Positions 1-10,438 of a DNA stretch of 64,000 bases are shown here, piece after piece (the first letter of the stretch is position 1; each line of letters opens with the position of its first letter). The notes under the pieces were generated by a model. The model was not told the origin of the DNA. It was given only the letters and a program-made list of their open reading frames with translations, and searched no databases. Made by a program: the position numbers and the translations under genes. Origin of the DNA: Galeruca laticollis (lineage: Eukaryota > Arthropoda > Insecta > Coleoptera > Chrysomelidae); contig OY998176.1 of NCBI GenBank assembly GCA_963921935.1, forward strand, positions 86,034,960 to 86,098,959. The letters run 5' to 3'.

Positions 1-152
1 TGATATTCATTTTCTCAAGCCAGGTTCTGGTACTATGAAAGATCTATTTTTCACATCTAATAGTTTCACATATGAATCCTTAAAAAATATCGTTGCATTT
101 CTCCATTGTTTATCTGGTGTCCCAGGAATGAGAGTCCAAAACTTGGGAATGG

Positions 153-618
153 GTAGATAGTATGAAAATAATGTCAGCACTTTATATAACATATTTTGAT
201 AATGAATGCTGAATGTGTCCTCTGCGGTGTCTCACAAAATTCCATATTTCTCGGAAACCACTAATTTGATCAGTTTCGACAAAGAGCACTTTTTTTGTAG
301 AAAAATATTTGAGGAATGAACTGAGAGTATTTGAAAGTTTGTTACTTCATTACTGTAAAAGTTCTGACCTTTTAACCAGTGAACCAAGTCCAATCCTGAC
401 TCTCTGCAACAATAGTATTCTTACTGATATTGCCAAAATAAATGCGTTGATTTACTTGACAATTCACCAAATTTTCATGAACTTCCGAAACATAGTTTTA
501 TAGTTATTAACAAAAATGTATTTTTAACTCCTAACTTTAAAGCCCTATAACTCAACAAAGAAGGTCCATAGAAAAAAAAAGTTATATAAAGTGCTGACAT
601 TATTTTTATACCATCTAC
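153..618. repeat. Foldback with 38-bp inverted arms
   Basis: Arm 153-190 (GTAGATAGTATGAAAATAAT...) is the reverse complement of 581-618 with about three mismatches. The arms lie about 390 bp apart. The interior has only short ORFs that I do not recognise, so this may be a small foldback element or a remnant of a longer TIR element. Confidence 0.6.
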
Positions 619-1667
619 ACATTTTTTGGCCGCTCATTCTTGCGACACATTGTAGAATATCATCCCTCCTAAAATACCAACATACATTCACCAATTTCTT
701 CACTTATCTAGTTGCCGAATGAATTTTTTTACTACAGCGCAATTTTATTAAGCGCATTCGCCATTTTTATAAGTAGCAACTCAAAAGATATTTGTTGCAA
801 ACAAAAGTAATCTAACAATACAAGATATATCAAAAGTCGGAATTAACTTAATGCGTTAAATTTGAAAATAAGCGACCCACACTGAAATAAAAAGTAATTA
901 AATTTTCGTTTAGTTTTACCAAAAAAAATAGTCATATGTGTGACCTCCGAAATAACCTTTTTCTTAATTAAAATTATTAGTTAAGAATCCTTTCAGTAAT
1001 GGCGCAATAGAAATCCTATTGGAAACATTTTTACCTTTCGAAAAATATTAAAATATTACTCATTGATACGATTGTCAAGTTAACAATTCGACATAATTGT
1101 CGAAATGGCTTGTCCTCCACAAATCAGACAAAACTTTTTTCCTCGTCGAGTTGAAAACCAAAAAAAAAAGTGAAAAACTGCAGGCCGCAATTAGTCGACA
1201 AACGCGATGGTGGCTCCGTTCCCGATAACGTCACCGGTGACAGAGTGGTGGTGTTATCTTTTGCCGGCACGCAACCAACTACGAACCGAACAGGAACAAA
1301 ATTATTTCGCCTTTACCTACGGTAATGTCGGCATTTGCATGATGGAGGAAGATTTTCATGCTCGCTACGTCCGAATCAAAGGATCAACTGCAATCCATTT
1401 GCGATTTTCGTCCAACCGTTTCAAACACAGGAACGTAGCTAACGTTCTTTTTGCGATAAGTTAATTTACGTTAACAAACTAATAAGATTAATAATAATAA
1501 AATTATTTAAATTTGTTATCATGTATAGAGCTTGTCCTAAAATTCTCTTCATAAAAGGAACACCATGCCGTTGTTCACATAAATTAACATTATTTTTATT
1601 CAAATATAGAAGCATTTTTTTTAATTAAACATGATTTCGCAAAGGAAGAGAGACAGACAGTATATGT
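619..1667. other. No recognisable gene
   Basis: AT-rich intronic-type sequence. A GC-richer patch at 1180-1460 contains an 85-codon + strand ORF (1207-1464) that resembles nothing I know and has no supporting signal. Confidence 0.5.
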
Positions 1668-1940
1668 TTAATAATTTGGTGAATAGTTAGTGGACTCTAA
1701 AACAATATGAAAAAAATATTTCAAACTAAATTTGTACTATAGAACAATTATTGAAAATTGACATTTACAAAAAATGGCATGTCTGCCTGCCAATAGATGG
1801 CCGAGATTGGAATACTACGTTGTTGGTTGTCTCCAATAGCTTTCAATTTGACGCATGCGTATCCCGCACTCACTGTATCATGCACAGTTAGTTGCCTCGT
1901 TTATTTTAAATAGATAAAAACAAATAACTTTGCTTCGCAT
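1668..1940 (+). repeat. Direct repeat, copy 1
   Basis: Begins TTAATAATTTGGTGAATAGT and recurs in the same orientation at 2402-2664 with substitutions and small indels. Both copies keep the tract GTTGTTGGTTGTCTCCAATA and a CGCATGCGTAT-like core. No TG...CA termini are seen, so an LTR pair is not supported. Confidence 0.7.
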
Positions 1941-2401
1941 TTTTGTTCAATTTGTGTAGAAATTCTATCAAATTCATTAATTATGTCATGATAAAATGTG
2001 TCGCGAAATTCAATCTCTGTCAATGAGAGCGCCAATTGAATTGTTCTCCAGTGACTGAATAATTTACAAGATTATCAAGTTTTATTTTTATAGATTATCT
2101 ATTTCTAATTAAACTTTTCAAGCACATGTTTTATTGTTTAAATACAAATTAAATTAGCAATTATTGATTAACAAAGTGCGAATGGTAAAGACAATGCTCT
2201 TAAAATTCCAAAAATATAGAACTATTTTTACCCAGACTATACCCCAAAATAATGGTACAGCTGATAGGGGAAGGCGGCGCAGATTTGATATGAAAAAAAC
2301 TATGGCGTTCTAACTTCTAACTTGCAAATTGAATAGGAATATTGTTCCAAATAGCTTGAAATTTTCTTTCCCTACATCTGGCTCGAACTGGCCAAGAATG
2401 C

Positions 2402-2664
2402 TTAATAATTTGGTGAATAGTTAGTGGACTGTAAAACACAATGGAAAAACTGTTTGAAACGAAACTTGTATTAGTTGTTAAATAAAACAATTATTGAAAA
2501 TTGACATTTAAAAAAATGGCATGTATGTCTGTCACTAGCTGGTTGAGATCGGAATACGTTGTTGGTTGTCTCCAATAACATTCAATTTGATGCATGCGTA
2601 TCGCGCACTCAGTTTATCCTGCTATATTTATTTTAATTAGCTATAAACACATAACTTCGCTTCA
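2402..2664 (+). repeat. Direct repeat, copy 2
   Basis: Second copy of the 1668-1940 unit, offset by 734 bp. The roughly 460 bp between the copies shows no gene. It could be a segmental duplication or two insertions of one short element. Confidence 0.7.
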
Positions 2665-2816
2665 TAAGAAGTTTCAACACAGTAGACTTGAAAGAACACC
2701 ACCAAAGCACTTATAAGACAAGACATAGTTAATTTTGTTACCTTACAGAAAATATTTGAAATCACTAATTATCCCTGCTCCTGTCTAGTATCCGTTATTA
2801 TCGATAGCTATTTCTT

Positions 2817-3077
2817 CTATAGTGGATACTTAACAACAATAGTTGATTCGGCAATATTTTGTTGTCTGAATATTATAGCGATGATAAAGTCTGCACCCGT
2901 TTCATATTCATTCTTAGATCCATCTGTGAAAATATTTTCATTCTTATTGTGTTTTTGCAGTATCGATTTCAAATTGTTGCTATGAACATCAGTGTAAGAG
3001 AGGTATGTAAAGCGAGATTTGATATAATTACTTCTCATTCGGGGTAATTGACTGAAAGTACCAATTACATTAACCAA
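2817..3077 (-). pseudogene. LINE RNase H domain relic
   Basis: A minus-strand reading frame contains IFTDGSKNEYETGADFIIA, which matches the first strand of the RNase H domain of Jockey/R1-type LINE polyproteins (consensus YTDGSK...GAG). The Asp of the TDGS motif is present, but the following Gly is Asp in GAD. The rest of the domain is lost to stops beyond 2817. No RT or endonuclease is recognisable next to it, so this is a short decayed fragment. The family assignment rests on one motif. Confidence 0.5.
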
Positions 3078-3559
3078 ATATATTCATTAAGTAAATTTCA
3101 GACATTAAGTATTATACGAATATCGGCTTGACACAATAGAAATTCTGAATACGATGTAAAATTCCAATTATGTTCTTTGTTGATAGTTCTCTCTCTTCGT
3201 GACTTCGAATGGCGAGTATTCAAGTTATTTTTAGTTTTGATTAATTCCGCAGAAATGAATCCATTCTTGATTTGAATATCACATGGAATTAGAATTTATA
3301 ATGATAACCTAGACGTGCCTAATGAACTTTCTGTAGATCGGTATTCTATTTTTAGAGCTGAAGGTCCATATATGAGTTTTAGAAAACTGGGAAATTTGTA
3401 TAAAACAGGATAATAGTTTATTTCATTGGTGTTGATTTGATGATCAATATGTTGAACAAACTATTAAAAACGCCTTAACAATTTTCCTGCTACCCGAATA
3501 AACCTCATCAAGTGATGTATATTGACCCAAAAGATCTAAGTTAATGTAACTAGAATAGA
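3078..3559. other. No recognisable gene
   Basis: AT-rich sequence between the RNase H relic and the inverted-repeat arm. I see no conserved coding or repeat structure. Confidence 0.5.
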
Positions 3560-3835
3560 AGTTGGGTACATTGACATAACTCATTATACGTGTGACACAT
3601 AGTTACCACTTATAGTAGAGATCAAAATAAGTCGATTAGACCAAAATGTACCGTTTGCCCGTGAGCCGAGTTCATAGTTTACATTAAAAACCACATATTA
3701 GTACGCTGTTCAGAAATGAGAGAAATAAATTGAATGACATTGGACAGAAATGTATTTTAGAGGATTACTCTCATTTCGGTAATCAAAGAAACTCAAGAGG
3801 AATTGTAGAAGGGCTAAAACCACCCTCACACAGAA
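3560..3835 (+). repeat. Left arm of inverted repeat bracketing LINE
   Basis: Reverse complement of 7262-7570 at roughly 75-80 percent by eye. Shared tracts include CAAAATAAGTCGA, AATGTACCGTTTG and TTTAGAGGAT, and both ends carry a readable peptide ending EGLKPPSH. Either TIRs of an unknown element or two opposed copies of a LINE 3' region. Confidence 0.65.
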
Positions 3836-3954
3836 CTTTCTTATGGTTGATAGTACGGTTCTCAAGTTTTTGGGTATTTGGGAGTACTATTCAACTATCG
3901 ATTTCAAATAAAATTTTGTTCTAACCTGTGACGAATTCTTTTAAAATTGGCTTA

Positions 3955-4035
3955 GAAAAAGTGACAGTTGTTACAACTTACCCCGTGATTGGGGGTAGTT
4001 GTAACGGTCTTGGGGCAAATTGTAACAGTAGGAAT
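3955..4035. repeat. Tigger-like subterminal motif fragment
   Basis: Contains TTACCCCGTGATTGGGG and TTGGGGCAAATTGTAAC. These resemble the repeated GGGGCAAATGTGATA motif inside the Tigger element at 42000-44217. Short and degenerate; probably the remnant of a related end. Confidence 0.3.
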
Positions 4036-4280
4036 TGAAAACCAGTTGTCTATTTTTCAAAGATTTATCTGGCATATTTAGCATTAGAAACTTTAGATAC
4101 GTTAAAACAGACTTAGAATTTTAAGTTTTATCCTTAATCTAATAGGAAAATATTCAAAAATTGACAAAAACAATTTCTTCCTTATTTATAACTATAAAGG
4201 AACTTTTGGCTTATAATAACAAAATATCAACTTCTTAAGTAGGTAATAAGCCTTTTGATTAAAATACAGACCTCAGAACA

Positions 4281-5104
4281 TGGAAAAATTACAGATGGGC
4301 ATAGGTATATGGAATATAAACACATTAACAGGGAAATAATTAACTGAAGAAATGGAAAACGATAATATTCAAATTCTAGGACTAAGTGAAACGACGAAAA
4401 AATGCAAAGGATGTTCGCAACTAACAACAAAGCATACATTATATTATTCAGGAATAAAACCAGAACAAAGGGCAAAGGAATAATCGTTACAAAAGAAATA
4501 AAACAAAAGGTAATACAAATTAAGGCAACGACTCGAGAATACTAGTTATTAGTATAAAATTAGAAGAAATAATCAATTTTATACAAATATATAGGCCAGT
4601 AGAAGGAACGGCAGAGGAAGAAATTTTAGAATTTTATATTCAATTGCAAAGAGTATTAGATGAAGTAAGGGAGGAAAACGAAAACACAATAATAATGGGA
4701 GATTGGAATAGCAGGGTAGGAAATGATTACAATACAGGAATGGGTGGTATGGGAAACACGGAGAAGAAACAATTAACAGAAATGGACTAAAAATGATAGA
4801 TTTTTGCAGAAGGAATTATCTAATAATAGTAAATACGATGTGGGAACAACAACTAAATGATAAATATACGTTTGTGGCAGAAGGAAGAAACGCTAAAAGC
4901 CTGATAGACTACATAACATATACACAAAACCTAACAGAAATAATACAAAAAATTGAAACAAAGAAAGAAGCAGAAATTGGATCTAACCACAGATTAGTAA
5001 TGACAACTTGTCTAGTAAAATTACTCAAGAAAGAAGCTACTACAGACTACAGTAAACTAGCAACACATGAACTTACAAATAAAGATATCGAGAAAAAATA
5101 CTAA
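4281..5104 (+). pseudogene. LINE APE-type endonuclease domain
   Basis: Nicks target DNA to prime reverse transcription. Readable blocks are GIWNINTLTGK at the start, QILGLSETT (the catalytic Glu block), IIMGDWNSRVG (the GDFN-like block) and SLIDYITYT, all in the usual order. The terminal SDH motif reads SNHRLV, so the conserved Asp is Asn, which should inactivate it. In-frame stops occur near 4338 and in the 4530s, and a stop closes the frame at 5102-5104. Continuous reading is best from 4793. The domain is followed directly by the RT part of the same element. Confidence 0.8.
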
Positions 5105-6648
5105 AATGAGACGAACAAAGAATTCGATAAACTAGAAAAAGAAAAAACAGATTGGACACTTGAAGGACGATGGGTCGCCTTTAATGAAACGCTATTAACA
5201 GCAACAGAGAAGATATGTGTGAAAATTAAATATAATAAGAATATAAAAAGGACTAACTGGTGGAATAACGAAATTAAAATAGCGGTCAAAGAAAAGAAAA
5301 CGGCATGGAAAAAATATATCACATCAAAATCACATGTGGACAAAGAAAAATATGATAGGAAGAAAACTCTTGTAAAAAGAGCCGTCAAAAAATCAAAACG
5401 TGACTCATGGAAGAAATAACAGATCTACATAAGATGGATAACAGGAAATTTTGGACAAGAATAAAAAGATGGAGAAGAAATAAATATAAAGATATTAGAG
5501 CAATAAAAAATCGACAAGGCCAAGTACAAACGGAAATGGAAGAAGTATTGAAAACATGGAAAGAATACTATACAGAGCAATTCCATACATTAACACCGGA
5601 AGAGAATTTAACAACAGCAGAAGACGAAATCGGCCAACTACAAGGAATTCATAAAAAAGAGATAGATCAAGTAATACAAAAAATCAAAATAGGCAAGGAG
5701 AAGATGAGGTAGCGCCAGAGATGATTAAATCGTTAGGAGAAAGAGGAAAAGAATGGATATGGAATGTATGCAAAGAAGCATGGGTACAACAAAAAATTCC
5801 AAGGGAATGGGAAAATAACTTAATATATGGTACCCATCTATAAAAAGGGGAGAACAGACACAACGTGAGAATTACAGAGCAATATGTTTGGCCCAAACTA
5901 GCTATAAAGTGTACACAAAAATAATAGAAAAAAGATTAAGAGAATATGTAGAAGCAAAATTAAGAGAAGAGCAGGGAGCTTTTAGACCTGAAAGACAAAC
6001 AAATTATAATATCTATATACTAAGAAATATAATCGAAAGGAAAGTAGACGAGGGAGAAGAAATGTACACTACATTTATAGATCTAAAAGCAGCCTTTGAT
6101 ACAGTAGATAGAAGAGAAGTATGGAGAACCCTGAAGGAAATAGGAGTACCACCCACCTTAATAAATATAATTAAAAGTGTATACGAGACAGTTAGAGCCA
6201 AGGTACAGATTGCAGGCCAAAGGTCTGAAGAATTCAAAATGTGTAAGGGAATAAAACAGGGAGACAGTTTAAGCTCACTGCTGTTTATAATAATCATGGA
6301 TAAGATGTGAAACGAATCAAAGAAAAATATGAGCAGCTGAATACTATAATTGGACACAGAAATTTAGAACCGATCAAAATGAGTAGTCTACTATATGCAG
6401 ATGATGTGGTTTTAGTGGCGAATACAAAGAACAAAATGCAAAAACTAGTGAATATTTGGACTGAAGAAGTAGAGAACATGAATATGGAGGTGAACATAAA
6501 TAAAACAAAAGCGATGATAATGAATGAAAAACAACCAGGTAATCAAAATAATACAGATGTTAAATGCAAAAACCAGACTCTAGAAAGAGTAACAACATTT
6601 GAATATTTAGGAAGTACAGTAACAGAAGATGGAAAAATAGATGCATAA
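5105..6648 (+). pseudogene. LINE reverse transcriptase
   Basis: Copies element RNA at the nicked target. The lysine-rich linker (5219-5712) precedes the RT. RT motifs are visible at FIDLKAAFDTV (first Asp), GIKQGDSLSSLLF (the QG-S-P-LF block with Pro replaced by Ser) and LLYADDVVLVA (the YADD catalytic pair, about 6388-6420), then the INKTKAMIM block. Stops or frameshifts fall near 5400, 5711 and 6308, so no protein can be made. The A-rich bias matches the endonuclease part, supporting one original element. Confidence 0.85.
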
Positions 6649-6659
6649 ATAACAAACAG

Positions 6660-7280
6660 AACAAAAATTACTACTCTCTAAATAAAACAATTCTTGGACA
6701 TAAAGATATAGACTTAGAAGTAAAAATGAAAATTCACAATATGATAACAGTTCCTACAATAATATACGCAAGTGAAAATTGGACTGTGCGAAAAAAGGAC
6801 GAAACTAAAATAAATGCCATAGAAATGAAGCATCTAAGAAACATTGCAGGGAAAACTAAATGGGATAGGATTAGAAATGACGTCATTAGAGAGACAACTA
6901 AACAGGAACCGATAACTGGTAAAATAAAAAAAGACAACTTAGCTGGTATGGTCATATGGTAAGAATGGAACCAAATAGATTAACTAGGAAAATAATGGAG
7001 ATTGGAAAACCGATCAAAAACAAAGGGGTAGGCCTAGAAGGAAATGGTTAGACCAAATACAAGAGATAGGTTTAGAATGAGGAAAGACCATAGCAGAAAT
7101 GAAAAATCTAGCAAGAGACAGAAAAACATGGACGGAATGGGTACAGGTCACGGAATCCACATCCAACGCCTGAAAGGGCAAAAGGATTTAGAAAAGAAGA
7201 TGAAGAAGATTAAAATAGGTAAAATATTAAATCAGTCTTCATCGGAATCACAATTGAGACACACAAAGAAAAAAATGTGA
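6660..7280 (+). pseudogene. LINE C-terminal tail
   Basis: Reads the typical post-RT tail of RTE-like LINEs: TIIYASENWTV, EMKHLRNIAGKTKWDRIRN and a WYGH-like block followed by MEPNRLTRK in a shifted frame. It ends in a Lys-rich segment near 7280. Frame changes occur at about 6960 and 7040. This is where the tail should be, about 300 bp downstream of YADD. Confidence 0.75.
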
Positions 7281-7570
7281 GGATGTGATGGAGGTTTTAA
7301 CCCTTCTAGAATTTCTTTTGGGTTTCTTTTATCACCGAAAGGAGAATGATCCTCTAAAATGCAATTTTGTCAAATTCCATTCAATTTGTTTTACTCATTT
7401 CTGACCAGTGTACAAAAATGTGCTTTGTATGTAAACTTTGAACTCTTCTAACGGACAAACGGTACATTTAATTATATTACTAAATTTGGTCCAGTCGACT
7501 TATTTTGACCTTTGCTACACGTGGTAGCTCTGTGTCCCAGCAATTTTGGGACACCCCGTATAATGTCCAA
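7262..7570 (-). repeat. Right arm of inverted repeat bracketing LINE
   Basis: Inverted partner of 3560-3835. It overlaps the end of the LINE C-terminal frame, so part of this arm may be LINE 3' UTR and the left arm an opposed, truncated copy. An alternative is a host TIR element into which the LINE inserted. Confidence 0.65.
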
Positions 7571-7744
7571 AAAACACTCTGTCTCATATCAGTGGAGGAT
7601 CTAACCAAAGAGTTTTCTTGTTTTTGTTCGCCTTTTCGTTTTTTGGAGTACTTGCTAGTACAAAGCTCATCAATCAAATAAATGTAATGATGTATTAAAA
7701 AAAGTCTTGGAGCCGACTATCCAGCTAGAGAAAATGAGGTTAGG

Positions 7745-8035
7745 GAGAGATGATCCTACTATTAAAAAGTGTTTGGAAAAGATACTGACGCATTGACAGC
7801 TGCTCTTGAATATGAAGCAGCAACGAAGGCTTCAGGATATAACAAAATTAGAACCATCCAAGAAGAAGGTGACGAAGTCAGATTTGACCAGTTCGTCAGT
7901 TTAATAAAAAGTATGATGGACAAGAAGCCGAGAAAAATTAGATGCTGGAATTGTAGCGAGCTAGGGCATGTACGTAGTTCGTGTAAGCGCCCCAAGACTC
8001 CTGCAAACCAAGAACCCCAGTCACAGGAAAACTAG
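7745..8035 (+). pseudogene. Gypsy gag C-terminal fragment with zinc knuckle
   Basis: The frame from about 7769 reads a gag-like helix ending ALEYEAATKASGYNKIRT, then a CCHC zinc knuckle CWNCSELGHVRSSC (C-X2-C-X4-H-X4-C), the nucleocapsid RNA-binding module. It ends in Lys/Arg/Pro-rich sequence at a stop at 8033-8035. The capsid half upstream is absent, so this is a truncated gag. Fusion of this end to protease sequence only a few bases later shows a deletion. Confidence 0.75.
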
Positions 8036-8040
8036 AAGGG

Positions 8041-8707
8041 GTCGGCTGATATTGAAGAAGACGTGATTCTGGGAATGGACGTAATGAATGTACAGGGTTT
8101 CCAATTAGACAGCGCAGTGTTGGCAGCTGTACAGGAAGATAACGTTCTACCTGCACGGTACGAAACCATGATAGTAGCACGGTTACAGGGAATCATGGAG
8201 GAAGGTACACCGGTTATGATGGAGCCAAGGAACCACGACGAAGAGGTTGGCAAAGGAGTACTAATTGGAAAAGGATTGGTTATGTCGGCGAAAGAGATCC
8301 CAGTACGTGTGATAAACGTGAATGATTACCCAGTTACCATCAAGAAGGAAACCAAGGTTGGATCCTGCGTACCAGTGACGTCTATAGTTCGTCTAACAAT
8401 GACCACTGACAATTCTAATACCAGATTCGAACAAATGTTATCAGTAGCTGGTCAATCTTTGGATCGAGCTGAAAAAAAGAGAATGAGAGAATTACTCTTG
8501 CAGTATCGAGACTTATTCGTACAAAAAGGAGGAAAGACTGGTAGAACACCAGCCGACTCCCTGTCCAGACGGCCGTGCCCAGCAGACTGCTCCCACTGCA
8601 ACAAGGCGAAATCTAGGGAAGCTGCAGTTTCAAGAACTACTGTAATCAACGAGGAATGGTCACCCACCAGGATCAGAGAAGATCAGGAGGATGATCCTCA
8701 CCTGTAG
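8041..8707 (+). pseudogene. Gypsy pol: protease end joined across an RT deletion
   Basis: One open frame (Met at 8063, stop 8705-8707). It begins with the C-terminal protease block VILGMDVM (retropepsin ILGxD), but the DTG active site is missing. It continues through the spacer before RT and stops resembling pol at GGKTGRT, the point where RT should start. It then jumps to PADSLSRRPC, the conserved segment just after RNase H. The RT and RNase H, normally about 1.3-1.5 kb, are therefore deleted in frame, giving a 214-codon chimera. The tail leads into integrase in the next ORF. Confidence 0.8.
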
Positions 8708-9990
8708 ATGATCCGGCAATGGAAGAAAGAAAATCGGCGACGCACCTGGCAAGCAGTGTCAAGATTTTCACCGAAACTCAAGGCGTATTGGGCTCAGTGG
8801 GACTCCCTTGTCCTGGAAGAAGGGCTGTTGAAAAGAGTCGTTGAAAACGATGATGGTTCTGAGATGAGGACAGCTAGCTATCCCGAGAACAAGAGTAGCT
8901 GAGGTACTGAAGAAGTTATACGACAGTCCATCGGTAGGTTATCTGGGAGTGAAGAAAACCCTTCAGCGAGTCCGTGAAAGGTTTTATTGGATGAACAGCT
9001 CCGACGATGTGAAGGACGTGTAAGAAATGTACGACTTGTGCTACGAGTAATGGACCACATCGTAAGAGAAAGGCACCCATGAAACAGTACAATGTTGGAA
9101 GCCCTTTCGAAAGGATTGCATTAGATATCGCTGGGCCATTTCCAACGACAGAAAATGGTGGCAAATACATACTGGTTGTAATGGATTATTTCACAAAGTG
9201 GGTGGAAATTTACACTATCCCGAACCAAGAGGCCACAACTGTCGCAAATGTATTGGTGAAAGAATTTATCAGCCGATATGGAGTGCCCTTGGAAGTCCAC
9301 AGCGACCAGGGAAGAAATTTCTAAAGTCATCTATTCCAGGAGATTTGCGAGAAGCTGGGAATGAAGAAGACCAGAACAACAGCATTACATCGACTGTCAG
9401 ATGGAATGGTCGAGAGAATGAACAGGACTATTGGAAAATACCTGTCCAAAGTAGTATCCAGCCATCAGAGAGATTGGGACCAGTATATTTCCCTATTCGC
9501 ATTGGCTTATCGATCTACCGTCAATGAATCCAAGGGTGAAACACCTGCGAAAATCCTTTTTGGACGTGAAATGAAGCTTCCTTGTGACCTGGAATTCGGC
9601 TGTCGGCCTGGAGAAGATCTAGCAGGCGAAGACTACGTGATCCAATTGAGAAGAAGGCTGGACGATATTCATGAATTAGTTCGAACAAATCTTCAAGTTG
9701 CCAGCGACAGAATGAAAAGTCGGTACAACACGCAGGCCACAGAAGGCGGTTTCAAAGAAGGTGACAAAGTATGGCTACACAACCCGACGAGGAGAAAAGG
9801 ATTTTCTCCAAAATTACAAAAATCCTGGGAAGGTTCATACTTAATCAAGAAAAGGATCAATGACGTTATATATCGCATAAGCAAGATCCCCAACGGAAAA
9901 CCAAAAGTAGTTCACCAAAACCGACTAGCGCCATTAGAAAGAGACCATGACCTAGAGGAAGGAGTAAACCTTATTTCAAGATGTGTCTGA
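8708..9990 (+). pseudogene. Gypsy integrase
   Basis: Inserts element cDNA into the genome. N-terminal HHCC domain: CKKC...C region near 9020-9040, but the usual histidines of the LH...GH block read Tyr. Catalytic Asp in ALDIAGPF (about 9120), second Asp in VHSDQGRNF (about 9305), and the Glu in MVERMNRTIG (about 9410) are all present. The C-terminal domain has KEGDKVWLHNP and ends near HQNRLAPLER. A TAA replaces a sense codon at 9322-9324, and there are frame breaks before 9079. Frame 9361-9990 ends at TGA 9988-9990, overlapping the open frame that leads into the macro domain. Confidence 0.88.
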
Positions 9991-10009
9991 CCCTACCTTC
10001 CATGAATTT

Positions 10010-10438
10010 ATGGGCGCGACTGGAGGTACCGGGAAAGTTAGATATGGCGTCACTTCAGAACAACGACAAAATGTGTTCACTTTCCCGGAAGATTATTCAC
10101 TGGCACACAACATGCCCGCCCGTCTCAAGAACGCACGAGGGTTGGCATCCGTGTTTCGAAAGAAGTTCGGGCAATTAGAGGAACTTGAAGACCAGATTCC
10201 AGCCCCTGGCAAGACACTGAAACTGAAACATAATTCACGGTACGTATTATACGTGGTAACTAAAAATGAATTTCAAAATCGATCTACCTACCGCGATCTG
10301 TGGGAAACACTTCGAAACCTACGAGACTATGTTTTAGAATCCAGCGTGAAGAAACTGGCTATGCCTAAGATAGCGAGTAACCAGTTGGATTGGCGAATCA
10401 TTAGGAACAGGAGGAACTTTCATTTAAGGAGGTGGTAA
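10010..10438 (+). CDS. TARG1/OARD1-like macro domain in gypsy element
   Basis: A 142-codon ORF. The same frame is open from 9968, overlapping the integrase stop, so it could be reached by internal ATG (10010) or a frameshift. It matches the OARD1/TARG1 type of ADP-ribose-binding macro domain nearly end to end. Recognisable are YSLAHNMPARL (family: SLAHC), ARGLASVFRKKFG (family: GAGIAxxFKKKFG), LYVVTKNEF (family: LITKKR, with the reactive Lys kept) and STYRDLWETL (family: PTYENL). The C-terminal loop PRIGCGLDRLQW is degraded to PKIASNQLDW, two residues shorter, so the glycines and probably the catalytic Asp are lost. Length fits the roughly 150-residue stand-alone family. The stop TAA lies inside the polypurine tract, directly against the LTR. 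Known members remove ADP-ribose from proteins; activity here is doubtful. Confidence 0.8.
   Translation: MGATGGTGKVRYGVTSEQRQNVFTFPEDYSLAHNMPARLKNARGLASVFRKKFGQLEELEDQIPAPGKTLKLKHNSRYVLYVVTKNEFQNRSTYRDLWETLRNLRDYVLESSVKKLAMPKIASNQLDWRIIRNRRNFHLRRW
10426..10438 (+). promoter_or_regulatory. Polypurine tract of gypsy element
   Basis: AAGGAGGTGGTAA abuts the TGTTACG start of the LTR, the expected place for plus-strand DNA priming. The last codons and stop of the macro domain ORF are encoded within it. Confidence 0.75.

Larger units (their letters stand above)
4280..7261 (+). mobile_element. RTE-like non-LTR retrotransposon (LINE), decayed
   Basis: An about 3-kb + strand LINE with, in order, an APE endonuclease, a reverse transcriptase and the conserved C-terminal tail. 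Codon use is extremely A-rich. Many stops and frameshifts break the single expected ORF. Placement among RTE-like insect LINEs is inferred from the endonuclease-RT-tail layout and the absence of an RNase H domain. It is bracketed by the inverted arms 3560-3835 and 7262-7570. Confidence 0.8.

Noticed and set aside
1207..1464. 85-codon ORF in a GC-richer patch as a host gene
   Set aside because: No recognisable motif, splice signals or start context, and no support from neighbours.
1668..2664. LTR pair of a short retroelement
   Set aside because: No TG...CA ends, primer-binding site, polypurine tract or coding interior, and the copies differ by several indels.
5101..5388. Phe/Ser/Leu-rich minus-strand ORFs across 4.2-6.9 kb
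   Set aside because: Antisense shadows of the A-rich LINE; no independent motif.
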